Counted from the stretch's first letter, positions 1 through 8,193 are shown. The stretch: DNA of 64,000 nucleotides from Natronococcus sp. AD-5 (GCF_030734285.1 NZ_CP132295.1:372001-436000); one strand, 5' to 3'. Made by a program: numbers and translations. The notes: a model not told the origin generated them from the sequence alone.

Positions 1-1179
1 CGCGTCGGTATCCTCGCCGAGCAGCGGCGGTGCCTCGTCGAATCCGCTCTCGGCCGTTTCGAAGTTCAGCGGGTGCTCGAGGATCGGAATTTCGCCGGCG
101 GCGGAGTGCGAGAGCGTGTCGACCGCGCCTCGCGCTCGTACCTGTTCGCTGTTCAGCGCCTCGCTAACGTCATAGACGGGACCGACCGGCAGGCCGGCGT
201 CGTCGGCGAGGCGTTCGACCCACTCCTCGGTCGGTCGCTCGGTGAACGTTTCGGCGAGTTCGTCCTCGAGGGTGTCCATGTTTTCGACGCGGTCGGCGTT
301 CGACTCGAATCGCGGATCCGAGGCGAGGTCTTCGCGACCGATCTCCTCGCAGAGCTGTCGCCACAGCTTCTGGTTCCCACAGGCGACGTTCAGGTAGCCG
401 TCGGCGGTCGGATAGCTCTGGTAGGGCGCGAGGACGGGGTCCTTCGTCCCCATTCGGGCCGGCTCCTCTCCGACGAAGGCCTTCGCTGCCTGTTTCGTCA
501 GCCACGGGAGCGACGCGTCGAGCATCCCGAGTTCGACGCGTTCGCTCTCGCCGGTTCGCTCGCGCCGGTAGAGCGCGGTAACGATCCCGAACGCCGACCA
601 CATCGCCGTGATGAGGTCGGTCTGCGGGAGTCCGACCTTGGCTGGATCACCGTCCTCGGGACCGGTGACGCTCATCATCCCGCTCATCCCCTGGATCAGC
701 AGATCGTAACCGGGCCGCTCGCTCCAGGGACCGGACTCGCCGAATGCGGAGATAGAACAGTAGACGAGTTCGGGATGGTCTTCGCGTACCTCCTCGTAGC
801 CGAGTCCGAGCCGTTCCGCCGTTCCCGGTCTGAAGTTCTCGACCAAGACGTCGGCTTCGTCGATCAGTTCCCGACAGATCTCGTACCCCTCCTTCGACTT
901 GAGGTCGAGCTCGACGCTTCGCTTGTCGTAGTTGACCGTCCAGAAGTAGGGTGATTCGCCGTGTTGCGACGCCGATCGCCCCTCCCCTTCGTAATCGGAA
1001 GTGTCGACGAACGGCGGCCCGGAGTGGCGACTGTCGTCTCCTACCTCGGGACGTTCGATCTTGATTACCTCCGCCCCTTGGTTCGCGAGCATCAGCGTCG
1101 CGAACCCGCCGGTGACGAAGGTCGTGAGATCGACTACAGTAATGCCTTCGAGGATCGCACCGCTAGCATCGGATCCCAT
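1..1179 (-). CDS. Class III (CaiB/BaiF-type) CoA-transferase, 3' end outside window
   Basis: Minus-strand reading from the ATG at 1179 stays open to the window edge (393 codons visible, C-terminus missing). It reads as a family III CoA-transferase moving CoA between carboxylates: N-terminal ITVVDLTTFVTGGFATLMLA and GAEVIKIERP, NYDKRSVELDLKS (about 83-95), VENFRPGTAERLGLGY, and GLPQTDL with Asp188 at the place of the aspartate that forms the acyl anhydride in formyl-CoA transferase. It lies 71 bp downstream of an MFS gene on the same strand and near an IclR regulator, thiolase and second MFS gene, suggesting uptake and CoA activation of an organic acid. The substrate cannot be told from sequence. 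Confidence 0.9.
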   Translation of the reverse strand, partial: MGSDASGAILEGITVVDLTTFVTGGFATLMLANQGAEVIKIERPEVGDDSRHSGPPFVDTSDYEGEGRSASQHGESPYFWTVNYDKRSVELDLKSKEGYEICRELIDEADVLVENFRPGTAERLGLGYEEVREDHPELVYCSISAFGESGPWSERPGYDLLIQGMSGMMSVTGPEDGDPAKVGLPQTDLITAMWSAFGIVTALYRRERTGESERVELGMLDASLPWLTKQAAKAFVGEEPARMGTKDPVLAPYQSYPTADGYLNVACGNQKLWRQLCEEIGREDLASDPRFESNADRVENMDTLEDELAETFTERPTEEWVERLADDAGLPVGPVYDVSEALNSEQVRARGAVDTLSHSAAGEIPILEHPLNFETAESGFDEAPPLLGEDTDA

Positions 1180-1250
1180 ACACGGAGCATACAAGAATAC
1201 GGTATTAAACCTTGTCGTTGGTTACTCATTCTCACTGTCAAACCGCGTCG

Positions 1251-2528
1251 TTAGTTACCGTTCGCACCGTATAACGTAAAGAGGCTCAGAACGATTCCCG
1301 CACCGAGGAGCGCGAGTCCGCCGAGCGTCACGAGCAGGACCGTTTCGTTCGCGTAGGTGAGCAGCGAGCCGGCGAGCGCCGCTCCGGCCGCCCCGAAGCC
1401 GAACATGCCCAGGTACGCGTAGCCGTAAGAGAGCCCGTGTACGTCGGCGGCCGCGTACTCCGCGATTACCACCTGATAGATCGGTGCGGTCGCGTACAGG
1501 CAGAATCCCAGCGCGGCGCAGACGAGCAGAAACGGAGCGAGCCCCCACCCGACGGAGGGAATGAACACGAACGCGAGTACGCCGAGCGCGAACATCGTCG
1601 AGAAGAACGCGCACTCCGTCCGGACACGATCGGTGATCCGCCCACCCGCGTACTGACCCAGAATGCCGATCATCAGGATACCGGTGTAGACGTACTGCGC
1701 CGGCTCGGCTTCCTGCCCGAGTATTTCGTACGTTCCGAACTGCGGTAGACCGCCGATCATATCCGGCAGGAAAGTCAGGAGGCCGCGGTAGTAGACGCCG
1801 TAGGTCATGATCGCGGCGAACGTGAGGAGGAAGCCGGTCGTAAAGAGCAGTCTCGAGTCGTCGATAATCGATTCGAGCGTCATCGGCGAATCGTCCTCGC
1901 TGTCGGCGCCGTCGGTACCACCGTCGGCCGCGGTGGCGGCGGTCTCGTCGAACTCGATCATGGAACCGAACGCAACGACGGCGATCGCCGGCACGGTGAG
2001 CGCGACGACGACGATTCGCCAGTCGAAAAACAAGAGCATGAGCGCGGTCAGTAGGGGACCGAACGCGGTCCCGATGTTGCCGCCGACGCCGTGATAGGCG
2101 AACACCGTTCCGCGGTTCTTCGCTCCGCGGCTGATCAACGAGAGTCCGGCCGGATGATAGACGCTCGCCGCGACGCCCCAGACGACGATCGCGATCATCA
2201 GGACGAAGACGGTGGGCGCGAGCGCGAGGAGGAAGAACCCGCCGCCCATCCCGATCACGGACGCGACGATCAGCTGGCGCGAGCCGTAGGTGTCCGAGAG
2301 GAGCCCGCTCGGGATCGCGCCGATACCGATGAGTCCGTACCCGATACTCACGACGACGCCGAGAACGAACGCCGATACCTCGAAGACGTCCAGCCAGATG
2401 ACGATGAAGATCGGGATGCTCAACTCGTAGGTGTGAAAGATACCGTGTGCGAGCATCGTAAATCCGGTAATCGATCGATCGTTCTCATCCATCGAGAGCC
2501 ACCACCGGATTTGAGCCTGCGGGTTCAC
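1251..2528 (-). CDS. MFS transporter (12 TM)
   Basis: 425 aa with about 12 hydrophobic segments and the MFS loop 2-3 motif (GLLSDTYGSRQ, about residues 75-85). A central acidic loop (about 195-215, DGGTDGADSEDD) separates the two halves. A start at Met13 (MDENDRS) is also possible. The TATA-like GATTAAGT at about 2560 sits the right distance from the upstream ATG. It precedes the CoA-transferase gene on the same strand and probably imports the carboxylate that enzyme activates; substrate is inferred from neighbours only. Confidence 0.85.
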   Translation of the reverse strand: MNPQAQIRWWLSMDENDRSITGFTMLAHGIFHTYELSIPIFIVIWLDVFEVSAFVLGVVVSIGYGLIGIGAIPSGLLSDTYGSRQLIVASVIGMGGGFFLLALAPTVFVLMIAIVVWGVAASVYHPAGLSLISRGAKNRGTVFAYHGVGGNIGTAFGPLLTALMLLFFDWRIVVVALTVPAIAVVAFGSMIEFDETAATAADGGTDGADSEDDSPMTLESIIDDSRLLFTTGFLLTFAAIMTYGVYYRGLLTFLPDMIGGLPQFGTYEILGQEAEPAQYVYTGILMIGILGQYAGGRITDRVRTECAFFSTMFALGVLAFVFIPSVGWGLAPFLLVCAALGFCLYATAPIYQVVIAEYAAADVHGLSYGYAYLGMFGFGAAGAALAGSLLTYANETVLLVTLGGLALLGAGIVLSLFTLYGANGN

Positions 2529-2828
2529 CTAGCATCGTCGTAACGAACGGTACCGGATCTACTTAATCGATTCCCCGGACGTTCCGCTCCCGGTTCCTGC
2601 GCGTGACCGCCACGTCATCCCGCATACTCGGGCGTCCGCTGTGGAACTCGAGCGCCACAAATTCGCGGACAATCGTCGATCTCGAAGACGCGATACTATG
2701 ATTCCTCCGATTCGAATGGACGGGATCACGACCGCTCGAGGCACCCGGTCGACGACGAAAACCGGCGAGTCGGTCCTCGTAGTCGACCGTCCCCGGCGAT
2801 CTGGCGAAATCGCCGTTCGTCAATAATA

Positions 2829-2845
2829 GTGTGAAACGTTCACAC
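2829..2845. promoter_or_regulatory. Inverted repeat, candidate operator
   Basis: Perfect 7-3-7 palindrome GTGTGAA-ACG-TTCACAC, followed by CACACATATTG. It lies between the divergent MFS and IclR genes. Binding by the adjacent IclR protein is inference. Confidence 0.4.
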
Positions 2846-3010
2846 CACACATATTGTATTACACCAGTACCATCGTAAAAACCGTAAGTATATCATTGGG
2901 AAAGGGGAGTTCGGCGTCGAAATGCGTGATACTGCAGAGTTACCGCCCGTTTTCGAGACCCGCTAGTCCCGTATAATAGAATGTGTAGAATTAGCGCCGG
3001 AGACTGGCGT

Positions 3011-3038
3011 AATTACGTAGGAACGTAATTTTTTATAG
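3011..3038 (+). promoter_or_regulatory. IclR gene promoter with overlapping palindrome
   Basis: Perfect 8-4-8 inverted repeat AATTACGT-AGGA-ACGTAATT at 3011-3030 runs into a TATA-like TTTTTATAG (3030-3038). The ATG at 3061 is about 27 bp from the TATA centre, implying a leaderless mRNA. The palindrome covers the BRE/TATA position, as expected for autorepression. Confidence 0.55.
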
Positions 3039-3060
3039 CCAGCGTGCTACAATATCACCC

Positions 3061-3834
3061 ATGCCAAGCAAACCCAAATCGGGTGCACGAACGACGGAAA
3101 CGTCGTTGGAGATCATGGACGCGCTCCGCGAATTGGACGGCGGATCGATCGACGAACTATCCGAACACCTCGAACTCGCGCCAAGCACCGTCCACCGTCA
3201 CCTCGTGACCCTCCGCGAACACAATTACGTGGTTCAGACGGACGGCGTCTACCGGATCGGGCTTCAGTTCCTGACCGTCGGCGGCTATGCCCAGCGAAAG
3301 ACGACCGCCTACCCGATGATCAAGGAGAAGGTCGACTCCCTGGCGGCGGAAACGGGGGAACGCGTCCAGTTCATCGTGGAGGAACACGGCGAGCGCGTCT
3401 ACCTCTACACGGAGGTCGGAAAGAGCGCGGTCGAGACCGGCGCTCACATCGGACGACGCGGCCCGCTCCACACGAGCGCCGCGGGGAAAGCGATCCTCGC
3501 GAACATGCCGCCGGACCGCGTCGACGAGATCATCAGGACCCGCGGACTGCACGGCGTCAGCGAGAACACCATCACGACGCGCGACGAACTCCGGGAGGAG
3601 TGTGATCGTATCCGCGAACGAGGTTACGCGTTCAACCGGCAGGAAACCACCGAGGGGGTTCACGCCGTCGGCGCGGCCGTTACCGACTCGGCGGACGAAG
3701 TGATCGGCGCGCTGAGCATCTCCGGACCCGCACACCGCGTAAAGGGCGATCAACTGACGAGCGAACTCCCCGAGCGCGTGCTCAGCGCCGTCAATGAACT
3801 CGAACTCTACATCGAACACTCGATCCAGTCGTAA
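3061..3834 (+). CDS. IclR-family transcriptional regulator
   Basis: 257 aa, full length for the family. Residues 10-70 form the winged helix (TTETSLEIMDALRELDGGSI, then LELAPSTVHRHLVTL), and about 80-250 form the IclR effector domain (GERVQFIVEEHGERVYLYTE, GPLHTSAAGKAILANMP, RERGYAFNRQETTEGVHAVG). It is flanked by divergent carboxylate/acyl-CoA genes on both sides and probably controls them in response to a pathway metabolite. An operator-like palindrome overlaps its own promoter. Confidence 0.93.
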   Translation: MPSKPKSGARTTETSLEIMDALRELDGGSIDELSEHLELAPSTVHRHLVTLREHNYVVQTDGVYRIGLQFLTVGGYAQRKTTAYPMIKEKVDSLAAETGERVQFIVEEHGERVYLYTEVGKSAVETGAHIGRRGPLHTSAAGKAILANMPPDRVDEIIRTRGLHGVSENTITTRDELREECDRIRERGYAFNRQETTEGVHAVGAAVTDSADEVIGALSISGPAHRVKGDQLTSELPERVLSAVNELELYIEHSIQS

Positions 3835-3863
3835 CTCGCACGATCCCGTCCGTCACCGATTTG

Positions 3864-4199
3864 TTACTCGCCGCGGCTCCCGGCTGTCTCGGCCGGAACG
3901 AGACGCGGCGCCGACTCCGCACCCTCGTCGGTTTCGTCCGTCTCGAGCGAGACCGAATCGCCCGCCTCGAGGTCCTCGTCGAGCGCGGCGATGATGTTCG
4001 CGTCGCCGTCGAACGACGCGAGGCCGAGTCGATTCGGCTGGTCGACGCCCTCCGGCGTGACGTGGACCGTGGTCACCGCCTGAACCGTCCCGACGCCCGG
4101 CTCGCAGGTCCGGAGTCCGTCGGCGCCGCAGTCGAGACACCGCCGCTTGGTGTAGAACGTTCGCCGACCGCAGTCAGCACACTCGAGAGCGCGGCTCAT
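3864..4199 (-). CDS. DUF35 Zn-ribbon/OB-fold acyl-CoA-binding protein
   Basis: 111 aa. Four cysteines of a rubredoxin-like zinc ribbon (C7, C10, C21, C24: ECADCG and CLDCGAD), then an OB-fold stretch (VGTVQAVTTVHV, LASFDGDANIIAALDEDLEAGDSVSLE). In archaea DUF35 proteins pair with thiolases and HMG-CoA synthase, bridging or channelling acyl-CoA. Here the ATG overlaps the stop of the thiolase gene, so the two are very likely co-translated as a complex. The C-terminal 20 residues look disordered. Confidence 0.88.
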   Translation of the reverse strand: MSRALECADCGRRTFYTKRRCLDCGADGLRTCEPGVGTVQAVTTVHVTPEGVDQPNRLGLASFDGDANIIAALDEDLEAGDSVSLETDETDEGAESAPRLVPAETAGSRGE

Positions 4200-5386
4200 C
4201 CGTTCGCCTCCACGATCGTACAGACGGAGTTATTTCCGAAGCCGGCGACGTTGATCGCGAGTCCGTACCGCGGCGCGTCGACGGCGCGTTCGTCCGGGAC
4301 GTCGCCCCGGAGCTGCCAGACGAGTTCGATGAGCTGTGAGATCCCCGTCGCGCCCAGCGGGTGACCCCGCGCTTTTAGCCCCCCACCCGGATTGACCGCG
4401 AAACCGACGCCGTCGATTTCGGTGTTCCCGTCGCGGGTAAGTTTCCAGGCCTCGCCCCGCTCGGCGAATCCGAGGTCTTCCATCTCGAGCCACTCCAGGA
4501 TCGCAAACGCGTCGTGGACGCACGCGACGTCGATCTCTTCGGGACTCGTTCCGGCGGTCTCGTAGGCCGCTCGTCCGGCCGTCTCGGCGCTCTCGATCCG
4601 GAGGGGGTCGCGCCGGTCAGCGACGGCGTGCGTGCCGACCGCGCTCTCGCAGGCCTCGACGGTCACGTCGGTCTTTTCGTCCGTGACGACCACCGCGGCC
4701 GCACCGTCAGAGGTCGGACAGCAGTCGTACAGCCGAAGTGGCGTGGCGACCTTCGGTGACTCGAGGACGGTCTCCACCGTGACGGCCGTATCGAACTGCG
4801 CGTACCGATTCACCCTCGCGTTCGCGTGGTTCTTCACCGCCACGCCCGCGAGGTCGCGCCTGGTCGCGTCGTACTCCTCGAGGTACCGCGCGGCTGCGAG
4901 GCCGGCGAACGAGGGGAGCGTGATCCCCTGTCGATACTCCTGTTCGTGCGTGATCCGTCCGATGATCTCCGTCGCCGCCGTGGTATCCGCGGCTGACATT
5001 TTCTCGCCGCCGACGGCGAGGGCGACGCTCGAACGCCCGGATCGAACGATGTCGACCGCGTCGAGAACCGCACTCGCCCCGCTCGCGCTCGTGTTCTCGA
5101 TCCGGCGCGCCGACGCTCGTTCGAGGCCGAGGCTCGAAGTCAGCGCGTTGGCTAGCCCGGATCTCCCGTTGAACGCTTCGGCAGCCATGTTCCCGACGTG
5201 GACCGAGTCGACGTCGCTCGAGTCGATTCCCGCGTCGTCGATCGCTCGTTCCGCGGCGGTCTCGAGGAGTTCGAGAAGCGACCTCTCGTCGTCGTTCGTG
5301 AACGCGGTCATTCCGACGCCCGGAATTCCCAAACCGACCGATGATACCTCTGGACGATCCGCTATCGAATCGTGGGTCTCCATCAC
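4196..5386 (-). CDS. SCP2-type thiolase with Ser in place of the nucleophilic Cys
   Basis: 396 aa, thiolase superfamily, archaeal/SCPx-like branch: SVHVGNMAAEAFNGRSGLAN (about 61-80), IENTSASGASAVLDAVD (97-112), CVHDAFAILEW, and C-terminal NPGGGLKARGHPLGATG. The catalytic Cys lies in a (C)xSG/xTG context; here it is Ser100 (AGC at 5087-5089), while the His motifs HDAFA and GHPLGATG are intact. It may be a non-classical acyl-CoA binding or condensing enzyme rather than a standard acetyl-CoA acetyltransferase. It overlaps the DUF35 gene by 4 bp. Two adjacent ATGs (5386, 5383); the TATA at about 5417 fits a leaderless transcript. Confidence 0.85.
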   Translation of the reverse strand: MMETHDSIADRPEVSSVGLGIPGVGMTAFTNDDERSLLELLETAAERAIDDAGIDSSDVDSVHVGNMAAEAFNGRSGLANALTSSLGLERASARRIENTSASGASAVLDAVDIVRSGRSSVALAVGGEKMSAADTTAATEIIGRITHEQEYRQGITLPSFAGLAAARYLEEYDATRRDLAGVAVKNHANARVNRYAQFDTAVTVETVLESPKVATPLRLYDCCPTSDGAAAVVVTDEKTDVTVEACESAVGTHAVADRRDPLRIESAETAGRAAYETAGTSPEEIDVACVHDAFAILEWLEMEDLGFAERGEAWKLTRDGNTEIDGVGFAVNPGGGLKARGHPLGATGISQLIELVWQLRGDVPDERAVDAPRYGLAINVAGFGNNSVCTIVEANG

Positions 5387-5430
5387 ACACGCTGAAAGAA
5401 CAAACTACGGAGACTTATAGATATCGTTGT

Positions 5431-5456
5431 GAACACCCATCGAGTTCGAGGTGTTC
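5431..5456. promoter_or_regulatory. Inverted repeat between divergent thiolase and MFS genes
   Basis: GAACACC-(12 bp)-GGTGTTC, perfect 7-bp arms. It sits just upstream of the thiolase TATA-like CTATAAG (about 5414-5420, read on the minus strand), between two divergent promoters, which is a typical operator position. No regulator can be assigned from sequence. Confidence 0.4.
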
Positions 5457-5545
5457 GAGGTATTCGGCCGGTCGATGCTAAATACGGAAATTACCGTGCC
5501 CGACAAAACTGCTAAGAGAGCGGGTGTGTTTCGACGAAGTATCGC

Positions 5546-6757
5546 GTGAAAGTGAAGCGAATCGGCGGCGTTCGAGACGCGGCTCACGAACTGTGGAGCG
5601 ACGGACGGGGATGGATCTTAGTAGGGGTCGCGAGCGGCTGGTTCCTCTCACTCGGCGTCCGGTTGATCTTTCCGGCGCTCTTACCGGCGATCCGAGAGAC
5701 TTTCGAAATCAACCTGATGGTCCTCGGGTTGCTCGTCACTGTCCTCTGGACGGCGTACGCGCTCGGACAGTTCCCCGGCGGGATCGTCGGCGACTGGTTT
5801 GGCGAGGGGAACGCACTCGTCGTCAGTACGGTCTGTTCGGGAATAGCGATCGCGGCCGTCGCCGTCTCGGCGACGCCGATGATGCTCTTCGTCGCCACTG
5901 CGGTCTTCGGCTTCTCGACTGCACTGTTCGGTCCCGCACGATTTACGATCCTCTCGGCGATTTACAAAGATCGTGACGGAACGGCCGTCGGGATAACGCT
6001 CTCAGCCGGCGAAGCCGGTAACGCGTTACTCCCGGTCGTCGCGGGCCTTCTCGCCGGGACACTGTCGTGGCGGGCCGGATTCGGGATAACCGTACCGCTC
6101 TTCTTTTTGGTCACGGTACTTATTTCCCGGACGATTCCCGGTCAGGTGTCGACCGCAACCGACGAATACTCGTTTTCAGTCGAAATGTTCCGGGAGGTTA
6201 TCGACGGAATCGCGGATCGGCTCGTCCTGCTCATCAGCAGCGTTCATCTCACGTTGTTTTTCGTTTACCAGGGGTTCACGGGGTTTTATCCGACATACCT
6301 CGTCGAGATAAAAGGCATGTCACCGGTAGTCGCTGCGATGTTTTTTGGGTGGTTCTTCGTTGTCGGAATTGCCGTTCAGCCGATCTCAGGCGCCGGTGGC
6401 GATCGATTCGGGTATCGGCCGGTCCTTCTGGTAGTTTCGGGCGTCTCGGCGGTCGTACTTCTGGCGGTTCCGTTCGCCGACGCTCTCGTTTCGCTGCTTC
6501 TCGTTACGACGGGTGCGAGCGTACTGCTCGGCTCGACGCCGCTCACCCAAACGTATCTCGTCAACGAGCTGCCCGCACACGTGAAGGGTACAGGACTCGG
6601 TCTCCTTCGAACGGGGTACATCGCACTGGGTGCAACCGGCCCACTGTTCGTCGGCACGGTCGCAGAATGGGGGTATTTCAACGAATCGTTTTTCGGACTC
6701 GCAGCGGTCGCCGGTCTTGGTCTTCTGCTGACCGTTCTGCTCCCGGAAGGACCGTAA
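5546..6757 (+). CDS. MFS transporter
   Basis: 403 aa, about 12 membrane segments, with the MFS signatures GQFPGGIVGDWFGEGNALVV (loop 2-3) and GGDRFGYRPVLLVVSG (loop 8-9). Start is GTG at 5546; no better ATG lies before the first membrane helix (RGWILVGVASGWFLSLGVRL). It is divergent from the thiolase/DUF35 pair and close to the IclR regulator. It may be a second carboxylate carrier of this cluster; specificity is unknown. Confidence 0.85.
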   Translation: MKVKRIGGVRDAAHELWSDGRGWILVGVASGWFLSLGVRLIFPALLPAIRETFEINLMVLGLLVTVLWTAYALGQFPGGIVGDWFGEGNALVVSTVCSGIAIAAVAVSATPMMLFVATAVFGFSTALFGPARFTILSAIYKDRDGTAVGITLSAGEAGNALLPVVAGLLAGTLSWRAGFGITVPLFFLVTVLISRTIPGQVSTATDEYSFSVEMFREVIDGIADRLVLLISSVHLTLFFVYQGFTGFYPTYLVEIKGMSPVVAAMFFGWFFVVGIAVQPISGAGGDRFGYRPVLLVVSGVSAVVLLAVPFADALVSLLLVTTGASVLLGSTPLTQTYLVNELPAHVKGTGLGLLRTGYIALGATGPLFVGTVAEWGYFNESFFGLAAVAGLGLLLTVLLPEGP

Positions 6758-7343
6758 CGTTCGTCGACGAAAGACCACCGAGTCCCGTTGCGCTCTTTCC
6801 GGAGGTGAGAATCTCGCCGTCCAACCAACTATTGTCACGACGAATCGACTTTTGAAACACTCGAGCGGGTGTTCGCCGTGGGAGAAATAGCGATCCATCA
6901 GCCCGTACAACCCATCAAAACGCTCCGAATTCTGCGGGACAATATCATTACTATCTTGTTATTTATGGAGATCGTGACGAGATTAACAGCGATTGGTAGT
7001 GGGCTTGGGTTACAATATACAATGAGTGAATAGAAATCACCAATATCGGCATCTTCGGATGGGAAGACACCGATTCAGCCACTTTATTTTCCCTAATTTC
7101 CCTGATAGGAGTTGAATAGTCAGCTCAATTATTAGACCAAAGCCTGCTCAAGAAACAGTTTCATACCCTCGAGATGCGGTTCACCTATAATTATATCAGG
7201 CTCTTGGTAGTCTGGTAATTGCCAAAGAGTGTATACAACGTCTACACCGGTCATTTGACGGGTAAACACTATTAGAGGTACTAACTATCTTAGTATTACT
7301 CCTATAGTATTTTGGTCACTCCGCAATCATAATGGTGTGATTG
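6758..7343. other. AT-rich intergenic region left of the origin
   Basis: 586 bp with clearly lower GC from about 6940 onwards than flanking genes. No intact gene was recognised. It holds one short decayed-looking frame on the minus strand (7132-7269). The drop in GC suggests acquired or decaying DNA at the border of the origin block. Confidence 0.5.
7132..7269 (-). pseudogene. Short C-terminal gene remnant, unknown family
   Basis: Minus-strand frame of 45 codons ending in TAA (7132-7134). It reads protein-like (MTGVDVVYTLWQLPDYQEP, then DIIIGEPHLEGMKLFLEQAL) but is preceded by an in-frame TAG, with no plausible N-terminus. The composition resembles the end of a haloarchaeal protein, but no family was recognised. 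Confidence 0.3.
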
Positions 7344-7664
7344 GTGTGTCTGAGTATCGATGGAAAACGTGACTGCGATGACGAGACCGAGAACGACGAG
7401 GTCGTCGCGAACGGCATCCGCGAGATGAACGCGGCGGACGACGAGATAGTGACCGACCTCGTGTCAAGAGACACCAGTCCCGGCGAGACGGAGGATACTG
7501 CAACTGGCGATGACGTCACTCGAGCACTCGAGTTGCTACTCGAGGCCATCAGCGAGGAGGGTGCTGAGTCGACGGGGCCCGTCGGAGTGATCGGCTTTGT
7601 GGAGTCGTCACGAGATCCGGATGATAGAACGGGAATCGGGTTCTCCTCGGCATATCGTGGGTAG
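7344..7664 (+). CDS. Acidic hypothetical protein upstream of the origin
   Basis: About 106 aa from GTG at 7344 (a TTG at 7341 and Met31 are alternatives; a stop lies at 7338-7340). Third codon positions are mostly G/C and the product is strongly acidic (CDDETENDEVVANGIREMN, VTRALELLLEAISEEG), matching genuine haloarchaeal coding sequence. No family recognised; a C-terminal helix-rich segment at about 53-72 stands out. It ends 16 bp before the first ORB-like element, so it could be a remnant or an origin-associated gene. Confidence 0.4.
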   Translation: MCLSIDGKRDCDDETENDEVVANGIREMNAADDEIVTDLVSRDTSPGETEDTATGDDVTRALELLLEAISEEGAESTGPVGVIGFVESSRDPDDRTGIGFSSAYRG

Positions 7665-7679
7665 TGCGAGTGGAGTAAG

Positions 7680-7709
7680 ACACACACACCGGGTTTCCGG
7701 TGAAATGGA
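7680..7709 (-). repeat. Left arm of perfect 30-bp inverted repeat containing an ORB
   Basis: Minus-strand ORB-like element TTTCACCGGAAACCCGGTGT plus flanks. The whole 30-bp block is exactly complementary to 8115-8144. A weaker same-orientation copy (TTTTACCGGAAATTTGGTGT) lies at 7816-7836. Confidence 0.8.
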
Positions 7710-7815
7710 ATCGATGGGGGGGGTGGTAGTGTCCCGTCGGATTTCACTTCATAATTCACTCCGTGTGACATTACCCGTTCACTTTCACTGGGACATTACA
7801 CGGTTTCGTTCGTCT

Positions 7816-7836
7816 CACACCAAATTTCCGGTAAAA
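7816..7836 (-). repeat. ORB-like element (variant)
   Basis: Minus strand reads TTTTACCGGAAATTTGGTGT, one change in the TTTCACCGGAAA core; same orientation as the element at 7681-7705. Confidence 0.65.
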
Positions 7837-8114
7837 CCCCCGTGTTCTATGGATGATCTATCTTCCCTCTCTCATAGATAGTTTTATCACAGTTAGAAGA
7901 GTAAAGTCCATTGGCTAAATCGCTGATCAGTAATAGAAGCGACTAAGATCGCTTCGAGATATTGGTAGCTCCAATCGCTATACTCTTGACGCGTCTCTTT
8001 TCGAGTTCTTTCGAACTCCCGAAGAATGATCGCGCGCCGTACTGATGCTTCTCACGACGATCTTTCCGGTGTGTTCTACCCCCCGTTTCTCCTGCAACTC
8101 AACCACCCTTACAC

Positions 8115-8144
8115 TCCATTTCACCGGAAACCCGGTGTGTGTGT
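8115..8144 (+). repeat. Right arm of perfect 30-bp inverted repeat containing an ORB
   Basis: Plus-strand ORB-like TTTCACCGGAAACCCGGTGT at 8119-8138 with a (GT)n tail. All 30 bp match the reverse complement of 7680-7709, 405 bp away. Confidence 0.8.
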
Positions 8145-8166
8145 CTCGCCGAAACTCTCAAGTCAA

Positions 8167-8187
8167 TTCACCGGAAACACGGTGTCT
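8167..8187 (+). repeat. ORB-like element abutting the orc1/cdc6 start
   Basis: TTCACCGGAAACACGGTGTC, ending 7 bp before the initiator ATG (8194). Initiator binding here would probably also repress its own gene. Confidence 0.75.
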
Positions 8188-8193
8188 GAGTAA

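Larger units (their letters stand above)
2529..3060. other. Intergenic region between divergent MFS and IclR genes
   Basis: 532 bp without a convincing gene; the short reading frames here lack family features. It holds the MFS promoter at its left end, a 17-bp inverted repeat at 2829-2845, AT-rich DNA around 2850-2900 and the IclR promoter/operator at 3011-3038. Confidence 0.6.
7665..8193. other. Replication origin core upstream of orc1/cdc6
   Basis: Gene-free 529-bp region directly 5' of the initiator gene. Two ORB-like elements on the minus strand (7681-7705, 7816-7836) and two on the plus strand (8119-8144, 8167-8187) point towards orc1/cdc6 from both sides of a less GC-rich centre (about 7845-7990, the likely unwinding region). 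Inverted ORBs flanking an AT-richer element next to orc is the standard haloarchaeal origin plan. Origin activity is inferred. Confidence 0.8.

Noticed and set aside
153-601. Minus- and plus-strand open frames overlapping the CoA-transferase
   Set aside because: They are shadows: Arg-rich or Ser-rich products with no family motifs, while the edge-truncated minus frame has clear CoA-transferase signatures.
2559-2850. Short minus-strand reading frames upstream of the MFS gene
   Set aside because: Products are Arg/Ser-rich with no acidic bias or recognised domain; the region is better explained as a promoter/operator spacer.
6376-6910. Long minus-strand frames over the end of the second MFS gene, including a YFSHGEHPLECFKSRF-like stretch near 6850
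   Set aside because: Looked briefly like a transposase tail, but no DDE, HUH or zinc motif follows and no inverted repeats or target duplication were found.
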